NCBI RefSeq assembly: GCF_000004075.3
Contig: NC_026655.2
Span: 29,311,489-29,375,488 of the forward strand
Direction of reading: 5' to 3'
Source of the DNA: Cucumis sativus
Taxonomy: Eukaryota > Streptophyta > Magnoliopsida > Cucurbitales > Cucurbitaceae
Length of the DNA stretch: 64,000 bases
The notes beneath the pieces are model-generated. The model was not told where the DNA came from and searched no databases. It saw only the letters and a list, made by a program, of their open reading frames with translations. The translations under genes were made by a program, and so were the position numbers. The stretch's first letter is position 1. Every line of letters begins with the position of its first letter. Shown here piece after piece: positions 10,744 through 24,302 of this stretch.

Positions 10744-13700
10744 AAGATTCTGGCTCGGGTAAATACATGGTCTTGTTTTGAATGTTTACGTCATTTTGCA
10801 AAATAAACTTGACAAATGGGAGACGAAAATTTGAATTCTTAATATAGAAAATATGTCTCAATCAATTCAATTATGTTTTAATGGATTAATCCAACAATTA
10901 AATGGTAAAATGAGTAATAATGTGTAAACTAAAATGAGTGTGTTTTCTTTTTTTATAAAGTTGTTAATTGTTATTGTTCCCATTGTAATTGTTTAGTTTT
11001 GATTTTTATATATAAAATTGGTTAATCAAATAACATGAGTGTATTAATTATCCTTATCTTCAAACACAAACATTTGAGTTATACTCAAAAACAATATCTA
11101 CTATTCAAACAGCCACTTAAAGACATCCTTGACATGAATGTTCAACCTTTTAATTTAGTTGTGTAATCCGTTGGTAGATCATTGAAGAGTTGTGAAACAT
11201 AAATTTGGTCACAACAAGTGTTTTAAAAATCTCTCAAACTTGTGTAGAGAATCAAGACGCAGAAGTAGTGTCTGTCTCCCCTTGAAAAGACGAGATTCAC
11301 AAAATAAAGTGCAACTCATGCATGTGTCTTTTGAAAATCTTGAAGGCCTTAAATCCTATGCATTGGCTCTTTTAAAACATAGAGGTGACTAGAGGTGTCT
11401 TTCATTATGCAAAATCTCTTGGGTTTAGGGTTTTTTTTTTTTTTCATATTTTCACTCCAACTATGATTTCTAGTTTCTCTTTTAATACTTAGTACGTCTT
11501 ATAAAACACAAGTTATGTTAAGCCCCATGAAACTATTACGTTTTATCGTGGCTTTGAGTTTTAGAAACTTTGGTCACAAGTTTATAATGATTTTAAAGGT
11601 CCTTTCCTTTTCCATTTTCTCATGCAATTTTCTTTTTATTCCTTATATTTTCATATTTTTCTCCAAATACCCACTCTCCACGTGGTTTCCTTTTTCTTCC
11701 TCTTATCTCTCATCGTCTTTTCAAATAACCATCAACTCTATCATGCAGATCTTAATCTTCACCTTGATCCATAAGATTACTATAAAACATTTCTATCTAG
11801 GTTTGATAAAGTGAGTGGTGTAATGTTTAATTGAATTAGATGTGAATAAAATAATATGAAGAAAATAAAAAATAAATCTCGAAGAAAAATCAAAAAACAA
11901 GAAATAGTTATCAAACACATTTTCTATTTCTTTGTTTTTTTTTTTTCAAGAAATAAGAAACAGAAACAATTATCAAACACATGTTATAAAAAAAGAAGAA
12001 ACAGAAAGTAAGGAAAGGAAACGTTACCAAACAGGTACAGATTATGTGTAGCTTTTGCTATACCTAAATTTTCCAACGATCCATTCATTTTATGATTTTC
12101 TTTTAGGTATGTTTGGAAGTTCACCTAGTAGATTTCTTTTTGAATTCCTTCTCTTTCTCACAAACCCGAGTAGTTAGCAACAAATCACAACTTTCTCCAT
12201 TTGAGGCATAACGTTGTGTTGTTGTGTACTCAACAAAATTGAACGTTTCTATTTGAAAATCCAATATTTTACTCAAATTAACTATAAAAGTAAAGAAAAA
12301 AAATTAGCCTAAAACTCAAACTCAGTCGATCGAGAGAATGAACAAGAATAATTTTTTTTAATCATTATTATTATTCTTTTACTTTTTTGATAGAGAGGTA
12401 AATGAAAAGAGCAGATAGATACTAATAATAGTGCATTTTATGACATTTCATCTACTAATAATAAGTCCTTCAAACCACTTTTCTTTCTCTTTTAAGAAAA
12501 AAATGGACCCATTATCAAATTTGAAAACTCAATAGAGCCAACTTTTATCCATTTCCCCCTCTAGCTTTAGCCTCACCAAATTGAGTTTTCCCACCGACTT
12601 AGCCTACAAAATTCAAACTAATCACTTTTACTTGAAAGTTGAAGAATTAAAATATTATGTTGATATAAATATCAAAAATTCAATTTTATTGGTATATCGA
12701 AAGAATATATTGATGAAATATTGAGATTGAGGAATGTTTTTATATGTCATGCAACTAACAACATTTACTTAGATTAATGGTTAAATAGTTTGTACCCATT
12801 AATTAAGTTATGAATCTTATTGTTATTGGTATTTCTATTTGTATTCACCTAAATAATTTTAAAATGATTTTAATCATTTGTAAAAAATGTGGAAGATATG
12901 CATAAACAATGGGTTAATTTTTTTACCTCCTACCCAAACTCACCCAAATTACTCAAATAATTAGACACCTCATTTATTAGGATAATCTCCTTTCTGGTCC
13001 CAACAATTAACACTTTTAGTTAACCTTTTATGTAGGTTGATTGGACAATGGCTAACATATATAATTATGTGTTTTACAGTTGCTTATAAGAAGCACTTTC
13101 AGCACAAGAAATTATAACAGTTTTTTTTTGTTGTTTTAATAAAATCAACTCTGAACTTTCTCACCAAACTAATCTTTTTTGTCGTCAATTCACTATACCT
13201 TACTTCATCCTATTTAACAGTATAAACTCTCGTTACTATTAATAAAAACAAAATCCTGCCACAGAAATAAATTTAACATACACACTACCTGCTGAATTAA
13301 CTGTCTCACAATTCGTTCTAAGGCAATTTGTTCTTCAAAGTTTCACCCAAACTAGTATTGGACAAATATGATAATTTCTTGAATGTACAAGAGAATAAAA
13401 CTAAACACTTTTTAGTTAATGCTCACAATGAGAATTGTGAAACTTGACTAAATGTAAAGCATAATTTGAAATCCAAAATTTAAGTATAGATAATTATAAT
13501 AAATGACGTACTTGTAAAAATATTGTATTTTTACAAGTGTCTATCAACCATAGATAATAGCAATTTATTAGAATATATTTAACCTAAAGTTGTTAGAAGT
13601 ATGAATAGGAAAATATGAAGTTATGAACACCACTCTTCGTGTGACATAAGAAGTTAGTGAGTCTAACTATTAAGAATATCAAATTTATATATTATCAACT

Positions 13701-15100
13701 CCTTACACCATGAGCTAAGCTACTCTCAAGATTTGATGACTTCTTAACTTTCACTATTCAACTTCTTACTCCAAACACCCCTTTAGTGTCTAATAATGAT
13801 ATTTAGTTATATTTGTGAACATTTTAATTCACTTTGCTATAGTTGAAATTAACCCTAATGATTTTTAGCTATAAAAACAATATTAAAAGCATTTATGAAA
13901 CTGAAATCTAGAAGGGTAACAAACCAAATGAAGTCAAAAGTAGTAGTTTAAAAAATCATAAGTTAAAATGGCAGCAATCTCAACCCCAATTGTTCATTTT
14001 GCTATAAGAAAAAAGAAGAAAAAAACAAAAAGAGGTCAAGAAAATAGGTAAGGCGCTAAATATAGCAGTTCGTCTTACTAAAAAAAGTCAGCAGAATCCA
14101 CTTAAAGTACAAGTAATTAGTCCCTCTAAAAGTTGCAAGTTTGTCTTTATTTTGCTTCCTAAAGTGCTCAAGCTTAAAACAACAGGCCACTTTAATTAGA
14201 AACACAATTCGAATCAAAGAGTGCATATATATATTTTCAAATACTAGAAAGCAAGGAAGAATTCAAAACTTCATCACATTCATCAACGGTAACAAGAGAA
14301 AAACAAGTGATATGTTGAACCCAAGTTGTACACAACCTGAATAAAATATCCTATTGGTTGCAAGCACCATTCCAAAATACTTAGAAAGCAACCCCTTAGA
14401 ACTTCATTTTCAAACTTCTGCAAGATGATGATATATATGGGTAGAAAAACCTGGAAGTTTCAAATGCAATGTTTTCTGGAAAAGAGAAGAAAAGAAGAAA
14501 AGCAAAAGAGAAGCAGACCAGCAATTAGTTACTATAGTGAAAACCTGGCCTGAAGGCGTCAGGGAGTTCCTGTAAATCAGATATCCCATCTGGAAGCAAC
14601 GACATGCTCCAATCTCACAAGAGAATTCAACTCACTTCAAAGTATCTGTTCAAAAGCAGAATAATAGGAAGGTATGCACAAAGCTTACTCTGTGAGCAGG
14701 AAATAATGAAATTCACTTAAAAGGAGGGAGAGTAATTGTTGTACATGATTAAACAGCAAATTACAATTTTTAGAGTAGTCTCATCAAACCAATCTCCCTA
14801 GCTCCTTGAGAAGTTCCTTGTGATCTAGACTCTAGAGACAATCTAGAATAACATATGATATAAAAAAAATAATAAAAAAAAGAAAAGAAAAGGAGAAAAA
14901 CATCAAGTGGCCCTCACCCTTGGGTTAAATTATACTCTCCTCTGTTGTAAGATTCACAGCAGCTGCCCTTGGACATACTATATATGATACCAACCCCATA
15001 AGAAAATATGAAATAAAACATGTAGAGTCCCTAAAACAATGAAATTTTTAGAATTCCTTTATTAATGTGTTTCACCAAATGGGCAACTCCATAAATACCC
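10744..15100. other. AT-rich intergenic region, repeats only
   Basis: I find no conserved exons. Short open frames here (for example at 11192-11392 and 11515-11814) show no domain. Bases 13700-13785 contain a MITE-like end (reverse complement of GGGGTGTTTGGAGTAAGAAG) related to the element at 20176-20359. The last few hundred bases before 15610 are probably 3' untranslated sequence of the minus-strand YTH gene. Confidence 0.4.
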
Positions 15101-15609
15101 AGAAACTGGACTATCGATAAGAAATGCAAACATATTCTATTGCACACTTGCTACGTAAAACCCCACCCAACTAATCCAGCCCCCTTCAGCCAAAATCCTT
15201 CCACTCGAGAAATGCCATCAACACCCTCCAGAGGAAAGGGAAAATTCAATGCAAATTAAGCAATATTTAATCAGAAAAAGCTTCTTGCCAAGTGCAAGTA
15301 AATTTTCCTCCAGCTGCTTTGGGCAATTGAACATGAAAAAATGGTAAAAAAAAGCGTCAGATATCATCTTCACTGCTATAGATTTCCAAAATACTGCCTC
15401 AGGTGTTATCATCTATTGAAGAACAGAAAATCAGTCATAAGGGGTGTCTCATGATGTGAAATACCTATCAAACTCGTTCATCTAAATGCTTGAAGGAATC
15501 AAAGAAGTCCAATCTAACGGAATTGCTAACCGTATCCACCTTCAAATGCTTGGACATTCTTAATACTTAAGTCTCTCAACTTCAAGACTCAAAAGAAAGC
15601 CTCAGAACT

Positions 15610-18600
15610 TTACTTTACTGGATCATCAAGTGAAACTGAAGCGTCTATTCTAGATGTTGCACCCTTTTCCATTTCTGGTTTTTCTTTCTTATTATTATCT
15701 TCAAGTCGAAGGGATTGAGCAAACTGATCAGAGATTGGGCTAATGGACCCATCACCAAGTGAATTTAGAGAATTTGCAGTCGCGAATAGCTGCTGTCTTG
15801 TTTTCCGTTCTTTCAAAATCCTCTCCCGCTCGTCATAGAAATCAAAATCATCTATAATAGATGTTCGAGGATCATGGTCCTTGAAAATTTTCAACATCTC
15901 AATACCTTGCTTCAGTGGCACCTGTCAATGTATGACATTAAGAAATAATATCAAGAAGTGTAAAGGGAAGAACTAACAAAACTTACTCATACATATATGA
16001 TAATGCAAAGTGTTCATTAACTAAATACCCCAGGCGAAAATACAAATTCAGGGTAAAGGCAAAACAAGTAAGGCTCTACAGCAGCTATGCATCACAGTTA
16101 GATAGCAGGTCAATAACTTTTTTTTCCCATGGACAAAATATGTACGAAAACTTTAATTTCTATTCTGTTCCATCTCTGTAGTTGCAAAAATAACTCCTTA
16201 GAAACTCAAACTCATTGTAATTTTTTAAAAATAGAAGGGCATCGATGGAACCAAGCCTACAAACAGGAGCCTTATTTAACAAAGGAATTACCCAGCAAAT
16301 AGTTAAAAAAAGACCATCTGTCTAAGTAGAAACATAAAAACTGGTGAGACATCAATCTCACCCGGACCCCACTTATATTTAATCCTTTACTTTTTGTGTA
16401 CACCAAGTAGGGAAACTTGACTGGGTAGGTCAATAAAAAGTAGAAGTATTATACTAAACCTAAGATAAACTTGATTTTCTGGGCAAAATAAGAAGAAGAA
16501 GAAAGAACATGAGCCTCCCTGGCACGAGTTATTGAAGCTTCTTGCCAAATATAACTCTGTTCTGTTTTAACATAGCAATAACCTAGTACAGGTTCTACCT
16601 AAAAACAAAATTGTTTGCATTTTTACTTCATCCACATAGATGAGGATGCAATTATTAAAGATTGTTGATAAAATTATACCTCCTGAGAATCCCTGCTGTG
16701 CGTAACAGGTTTATTGTCATTATTTTCAAGTAAAACATGCCGAAATCTAATATTAGGAACATCTTTGATGATATGCCACTTAACAGGAAATTGTCCACTC
16801 CACCTATCCTGCTGCCAGTAATCTGCATTTTTCTCAAAGTCAACAGGTCCGACCATTTCAGCTACACCACAAAATTGACCGCTAGCATTAACCTACAAGA
16901 GAACACAACAAAATTGCTCAGACAGCATAATCCACTAAGAACCGTAAACAATGACTGAAAGTATGCGTCACCAAGAAGAAAGACGGTTGATGTTATATAA
17001 TGTGCTACAAGACGTTAAAAAAAGCCATCACTGGAATATAGATTAAATACTGTGAATAATTTCTAGAACTTACGGAGAAAAAGAGAAGAACTGGACAATT
17101 TCCTTGCATCTCTTTTGCCTCACGGAAAGCAGCATCCAGTTTCTTGTTACCATGTGGAGTACTAGCCCAAACTTTGTATTTGATACTTCTATGAACATTA
17201 TCTTCACTGAATGATTTAATAATGAAAAACTTGGCAGTCTCATAATCTGTAGCAAAATTTGGCCGATTGTAGGAGTCAGGACTAATTAATGAAGTTGATA
17301 AATCATTTTTGTTTGCACCAGATGCAGCACTTTGTTCGCCTTTTCCCTTGGCCTTCAAAGCTCTTGGCCCTCGATTACGGTCACTAAAGATGCCATGTGG
17401 ATCATTAAAGAGTGAAATTGAGTCTCGATCCCTGTCTCTTCCTCTGTCCTTCTCAAGGGTAAGACGGCTTCGGTCATTTACAACAGGATAAGAAATGGAT
17501 CCACTGCCAAAGTTAGAACCCTGATAAGAACTACTTAATGGGTACCGAGCATCAAAGGCATTTGAAACCAGCCCAAATCCATGCATAGGTCTCTGTTGTA
17601 GAGAAACCTAAAAAGAAGACAAGTTAAGAATGAGAAAAATATAAAAATCCATAATTAGAACCAAAATAATAGCTTTTCCAAAAGGACAAGAATGAACAAG
17701 TATAACATGAATATAGGTTTAGCAGATGCAAAACATAGTTCTTAAAGCTATGTAGTGCTTGTATAATTTCACTCAATTACAGACAAGGTAATGCAATGGA
17801 TGGTAGGAAATGCCAAAAAAAAAAAAGAATGCTAACTGACTAGCTCAAGTTAGATATTATCAAAGAGTTCTTCCTCCATCCTCCTCTTTTCATGGAAGGG
17901 CCGGTTCTTGGGTCTTGTTAGAATGTGTGCAATTATGTGGATTTCTTGAGAGAGAGGGAGTAATAGAGCATTTAGGGGGCTAGCAAGGGATTCTAGAGAT
18001 GTTAGATCACTCGTTAGATATCTTGTAAACCCTTGAGTTTGGGTTTCAGATTTTTTTTCTAAATTACTCCGTAGGTTCTATCTTCCACAGTTAGAGCCCC
18101 ATGGTGGGCTTCCTTTTGTGGACTTGTTTTTTTTCATGCATTTGTATTCTTTCAAGTTCATTAACAAGAAATCTTCCGTTGACTGGACTAAAACAGAAAC
18201 TAGGTAACTAATTCCTATGTTTTAAAAGGTTGTCAAGTCTCATGAGTTATGCCCCCTCATGCTAACCAAAAGGCTTGATTCATAAGAGGTCAGTCTCACT
18301 CCATCATAATTCTAAGCATATCGAAACTTAAAGCCCTTACACCTCATATTGTTATTTTTTTTCCAAATAAGAAACTGGACTTGAGAACTACAACAAACAG
18401 CATTCAAACTCAACAGGAAAAGGGAGCCCAAGAACAAACTACATAAAAGGACTCCAATACAGGAAAATCAAACCAATGCCATAATGGCTAAAAAAAACGA
18501 GACGAGCCAACAAAGTGAAAAGAGAGAAATACAATGAAACGAGAAATCAATGAAACGAGAGGAATGCTCAGAAATACAAAAATCCAAGTTGATAAGAAAT

Positions 18601-21600
18601 CGATATATAAAACAATTACAGCTGAAAGTGAATACAAGAAATAAGATGAAAAGCCTGAATCTAAAAAGCACCAAGAAATTGGAGAAAGAGCATAAAAAAT
18701 AAGCCATAAGACGCCGAACCAGAACGAGCCAACAAAGTGAAATACCAAACCAAAAAACTAAAAAAAACGAATTCACTGCAGCAAGCTAAAGAACTCTAAA
18801 AATGACACCAGGAGAAGAATGAACATAAAAGATGAGCTGAGAAACCGCCACATAGCAAAATGAAGAACCAAAAAGCAAAAGATCAAATCAATTGAACTTT
18901 AAAGTTTAAGGTTCCCTGAGAGCCAAATAAAACAGCCACAGAAATCTCATGAAGATGCTATCAATTATCATCAAAGAAGATGTAAATTTCTCGTTCATGT
19001 AAGAATAAATATTCTAAATGTGTTGTATTATGTTTCAACCAAATGGTAACAAGAACCATCAATGATTTACTTGAAGAAAAAGTACCCAGAAAAATAAAGA
19101 AGGAACCACATATACCCAACACCAATTTAAAAGTAGCAATAACCAAAAAAAGCCCAAAACATCTTCATGTCTACATAATAATGTATAGAAACAAGATTAT
19201 TATGAAATGAATGCATAGCTAGCAGCTAATAAATCCGTAGCTTATTGACGTATGTGAAATTCACACTAAATTAAAGCAATCCGAAGTTACTTAAAAGAAT
19301 TTGTTCTATAGGTCAGACCATACAACTATGTCCTTGAGCTCTATGAAATTAATGCAAAATTATCGCAATAATCTTCCCAAAACAAGGATAAATTAGCTCT
19401 CAACAATCATCTAACAAGGGATCAAATATAAAATGCCACCTAACATTTCAAATCCTTACCAAATGCCAATTTATTTACTTGATTTTGCAACATTTGAAGT
19501 TGATATACTAGTAAAATACTCGCAAGTCACACACCTTAACCAAATGCCATAAATACTTAAATTCATAGGTTCAAATGATTGCATGTTTTGCCCTCTTGCT
19601 TACACAGCCCTTGACCAATCCATAAAAACTAATTACTCTTGCTTAGAATATTTGAAGTCAAGAAACTAGTTTCGTCGACATGGCAATCATACTAATTTTC
19701 CCTTATTTCTTCTCTCTTTTGAATGAGATTGAGTACTTTCAAGAAGCAAGCGAACCGAAACACATTAGATGAATCAAACGCATTAGATATCATTAGCAGG
19801 TCTCTTCATTGATTTGATTTCTTTTATAACTCTAAGGAAAATTATTCGGTCCTCTATACTAAGAAATTATGAATTATTAAGAGTTGAGGTCAATGAAAGT
19901 TTGAGTTGGTTGAAAACCAAAAAAAAAAAGATAAATTTGCATCAAGAAATAACCAAATGTTTTACATTTTACATTACAAAAGCAAAATAAAAACAAGAAA
20001 GAAGAGAACATAAAGAAAAACAACGATGTTCTCCGGAAATACAAATATTCAGTAGCAACCAATTCAATTATCAATGGTAAAATTTAGATTGGCGCTTAAT
20101 TTTTCATTCATATTAATACAATATTTCTTCCGTATCAACTTTTTTAAGGAAAAAAACGATATTTCTTATTAGTAAGGGGTGTTTGACCCAAGGAGTTGGG
20201 GGAGTAGGAGTTCAAGGGAGTAGATTTGTTTGGCCTAGGAAGTTGTGGGTCCCACAATAAAAAACTTCAATTTTATACCTTATTAACTTCTTATACAGAA
20301 CCTTAAGAGTTCACGACTCCCAAAACTCTACAACTCCACTCCTAACCCCAAACGCTTCGTAAATATTTAAATGACAATAAGATTGGGACACAACGCGATA
20401 TGAAACAGCCATGTAGGCCAGTACAAACAATACCAAACAGGGATTTTTGGTAGTAGACGCATCTATAATAAGCTTTTCAAACTATCACCATCTATAATAA
20501 ACAAAACTAACCTGTCCAACATTCTGATCATTTGAGCCAAGCACTCCCATTGGCTGTGGATAAGCAGCTGCCGGAGAAGCTAAAGATCCAGATCCCAGAT
20601 TTCCACCACCAAAGGACCCAAAATTTAGCAAGAAACCTGTTCCCGGCCCATAAAGCATGTTGTCAAATGTACTACTCTCAGGTGATATCATCTCTGTTGG
20701 TGAAACGGGAACTGCAGAAGAACCATGAGGTAAACCAGGTGCAGCTTGTTGTGGGTAGTATGATGGGGAGAATGGGACTTGTTGAGGAGAATATAGCTGT
20801 CCGTCTAACATAACAGAAGGCATAGGAGTAGCAACGGGTGAATATTGTCCATATGCCATATCGGGATTGAAGCCATAACCAGAATGAAAGACAATAGATG
20901 GATTATCATTGTACATAACCTGAACCATGGACAAATAAAAGAATGAATTAATTATATATGACCTATTATTATATGGATATAAGAACAGCATGTTTTCCAA
21001 AGTAAACTTACTGGTGACACAACTGGAAAACTATCAGCATTTACATATTGTGAATAAGCATCCCAAGCACCAGTACTACTTCCACCATATCCTGGAGTCA
21101 ACACAAGGACATGTCATGTTGGAAAATAATTTGCAAGTAATAAAAAGAACATTGTAACAATCTGTGACAACTTATATATGATAAATTAGTAACCAGTATA
21201 TGAATCGATCAGAATGTGATCATGAGGACAACATTCATTGAACGCTACACGTCAGGTAGGGATGTCTTCAACTCGGACAACAATCCCCTATGAAGCACAA
21301 AGCAATGTACTAATAGCCAGGATCCCCTATAGAAGTTGATATTATGAATAAACAGTATTGCAAAAGGTGTTCAGAATCAACCCAAAAGATAACCACCTCT
21401 TTCTTATATTGGTCTCCTAAGAAGCACGGACATGGACACGGGACACGGGACACAGAACACAGCATGGACACGATAGGACACTAGGACATAGACACATTGG
21501 GGAATAGTGATACACTACTTTTTAAATTACTTTTTTAGAATATACGTACATTTAAGATAAAATACTCAACTAACCCCACTAAAAATTCACAAAATGTCAA

Positions 21601-24302
21601 CTGTCAATTTAATTAAACATAGTCATCCTAACATTAAACAAATAATAATAAAAAATACATAAAAGAGTTTCAACTTTGAAGATAGAGAAAAAAATGGATT
21701 GATGTAAACGGCAGTGGGCAGTTGGAAGAAGCTAAAAAACATTATTGTAAAAACCAGCTGGCAGCTGGTACAAACTTTTGCTCCAGTGAGAAAAACTGGG
21801 GAGGCATCGTTAGTGCTGCAGCTACTTGGAAGTGAAAGACAAGGTAGGAGATGATTTTGTTTATATTTTAGAAAGGGAAGTTAATGGGCTTTAAATTTGG
21901 GTCCAAATTTTAAACAAGTTTCTTTTTTTATTCAGTGTGTCTGTGAAGTGTCCACTGTGTGACCCAACATGACTGAAATTAAATTAAAAAAATAAAAAAA
22001 ATAGGACACGCAAACTGGCGTTTCAGACACATGCCCACCACATGTCCAGACAAATCCGCATCCGACAAATGTCCGACACTGACACCACCTCTAATATGAA
22101 ATGTCCGTGCTTCTTAGTTGGTCTCCCTCCCAGAAGAAACTGGAAGTTGGAGGAGGGTTTTCAACACCTGAGCTTGAAAGGTTTGTGTGCAGGCTGAAAT
22201 CACCAAAACAATTTGATCTTTTCCAGCAAAGTCCGGCCGCAAATATCAAAGAAAGATCACAGGTCCTCGAGAGGTGACCTAGAGGGCTTAAGATGTTCTG
22301 AGATGCTCTCGAAGACATCAGCTTCAAGGCTCTAGATAGAAAACTAAGTTGAAACTTGAAAGCAAGGATTTCTTTGAGGAAAGCCCATAGATGGTTGCTC
22401 CTTGTAAAGTGGAAGGTAGTATATATTCCAGGAGGATGGTGACATGAATATGAATAACAACTAACACAAGAGGAAGGAATGAATACTTAATTGCTAAGGC
22501 AAGGTTTACAGTTGAAATGGTTGAAATTCAATTCTGAGTGGATTAATGAACGGGTATTATCTTATGGCATTTAACATTCCTAAGAATGTAGATAATTCCA
22601 AACAACAAAGGTGAATTTCTTAGGATATTCCCTCAACTCAAGTACATATTGTGTCTATACTAGAGAGGCTACTATGTTTTTATGGTCTCCTTTCCTAGAA
22701 CAATTGAATACCTGTAACAAAGTCCTAGCAATGCATCCTAGTTGTGCAATCCTCGACTAGTTGGTGACCTATATGCAAGCTAGGGAGAAAAGGAGGAGAA
22801 TATCAAAGTTTTTTAAGCCTGTTTTGAGATAATGTAAAAACTTGTTCAAAGTTGATGACTCAACAACTTTCATACCTGGATGACTAAACCCTGTATACTT
22901 GATCCATAATCCAAATTAATTTTGGACACACCCTTTGAGAGTGAGAAAAGAACAAAACGAAAATAAATTAATCAATAAACATTTGGCCATGTTTTGAAAA
23001 TTAGAATGGCAAAGAAAAGAACATTTAAGGATAGATAAGTCTTTTTAATGACCTTTCTGATTTTTTCTCTCCTCTTGAACCTCTCCCTCTATTAAGAATG
23101 ATTACAATCATAATACAAGATGACCCAATTATAAACGAATAACAGCAGCGAGGATTGGAAAACTAACCACCATATTGAATATTTGGCTCATGCGAAGTAT
23201 ATACATTCACAGGATGAACATTGCTAATACTTGTTCCTGCATCCATAGATACTTTCTGCTCCATGGTATCCCTTGACGGTCCAATAATTATTGCATTTGG
23301 AGAAGGATTTGCTGGAGCAATCCTTCCACCTTTAGGTGAGAGTTGCTGATAATGCACCGTTAAAAAAATGTCAGAAGTAAACATCAGTTGTCAAATCCAA
23401 TAAACATGCAAAAACAAATAAAAAGGAAAACACTCTAGTGGAAGTAAGCAGTAGTACCGGCTCTTTCAGGTTATCTGGCCTAAGAGATCTTTCTCCTGCA
23501 TAAATAATCGATTGTTCAGTGCCCCTATAGAGGACAAAAGTACTTAGAAAATGCCTATTTGAAGTAGCAAAAATAAAGAAGAATTAGTCTTTCTCACAAA
23601 AAAAAGGTTCCATAAGTCCATACACACACTTGGCTTACATTTCTGCACCGTAGAAGAAGGTTGCATAAATTAAAACGAAGAAGCAGAAACTGAATTACTC
23701 TGAACTTTGACAAATTGAATCTTATGGAATAATAATGAAGATACTTTCTAAATCGTAGACAGATCTATGACGATTGACTATCAAATCCAGCGAGAAAAAC
23801 ACTCCATTACAACGGTCAACAGGTCCACTACCAAGTGTCAACTCAAAGACCGGAAGAAAAAAAGTAGAGAAAAACAAAAGTACAATGGTTTAGCTCTCTG
23901 TCGGTGCCTTTCTTTGGCAGAAAGCATCGACGGTACAAGAAACAAAAACCCTAGTAGCAAAAAGAAACACATAAACAGGTAAACCAAAATCTTCTTCAGC
24001 AAACAATTTGGCAACACAGCACATTCACTCTCAATTCACAATCCCAAAAATGCACAAATCAATCGTTCTTGGAAGCACCCATGTTCAGTTTCACCAAAAA
24101 GAACAAAAAAAAAAAAAAAAAAAACAAGATCTCGCCAATCCAGAAGTTGACATGGCACAATTCCAGAAAACAAGAGGCGGTTTTAACGAGGAAGAAAATG
24201 AAAAAGCAGAAAAGAAAAAAGAAATGAATGAGTGGTGAAACAAGATGTAAAGAACATACCAATAGGAACGATTCGATCCTGCTCGTCGTCGGGACGTTCC
24301 AT
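15610..24302 (-). CDS. ECT: YTH-domain m6A reader, ECT (evolutionarily conserved C-terminal region) family
   Basis: Eight coding exons, listed in minus-strand order: 24302-24260, 23495-23458, 23345-23168, 21091-21012, 20919-20512, 17607-17074, 16892-16680 and 15921-15610. All have GT-AG borders and consistent phases, giving 601 residues. The first 370 residues are disordered and rich in Tyr, Gly, Ser, Pro and Gln, as in other ECT proteins. A YNDNPS...[15 protein letters not shown] segment in exon 5 is characteristic. The YTH domain spans about residues 371-540. The m6A aromatic cage is present: W396 (in VWASTPHG), W453 and W458 (in YWQQDRW). The family binds N6-methyladenosine in mRNA in the cytoplasm and affects transcript stability and organ growth. 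The start codon gives [10 protein letters not shown]; an in-frame ATG lies upstream at 24401, but its extension shows no conserved feature. Which ECT paralogue this is cannot be settled here. Confidence 0.93.
17860..18175 (+). mobile_element. LINE 3'-end fragment in intron 5 of the YTH gene
   Basis: The plus strand, antisense to the host gene, reads in broken frames as the tail of a LINE ORF2. There is an [16 protein letters not shown] stretch followed by pieces matching the ERxxRAFRG-type motif and a T/G-rich 3' tail ending in TTTTTTCATGCATTTG. It lies deep within the 2.9-kb intron and carries several stops. The identification comes from familiarity with plant LINE C-termini. Confidence 0.65.
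20176..20359. mobile_element. MITE-like element in intron 5 of the YTH gene
   Basis: The left end GGGGTGTTTG and the right end (reverse complement GAAGCGTTTGGGG) form imperfect inverted ends around about 184 bp. TAA flanks the left side and TAA occurs just beyond the right side, as expected for a Tourist/PIF-type 3-bp duplication. Internal sequences GGAGTTGGGGGAGTAGGAGT and its inverse near 20325-20345 extend the symmetry. No coding capacity. Confidence 0.55.
21417..22117. mobile_element. Non-autonomous TIR transposon with target-site duplication, intron 3 of the YTH gene
   Basis: The element is 701 bp. Its ends are perfect 17-bp inverted repeats, CTAAGAAGCACGGACAT at 21417-21433 and its complement at 22101-22117. 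It is flanked by TTGGTCTC at 21409-21416 and again at 22118-22125, an 8-bp duplication (9 if the adjoining C is counted). Eight bases fit hAT; nine would fit a Mutator-like element. Subterminal regions are packed with GGACACG-type and GTCCGACA-type words on both sides. No transposase is encoded. Confidence 0.85.

Noticed and set aside
22091..22327. 78-codon minus-strand frame in intron 3 of the YTH gene
   Set aside because: Begins inside the TIR transposon end and crosses its border; no conserved domain or fit to the host reading phase.
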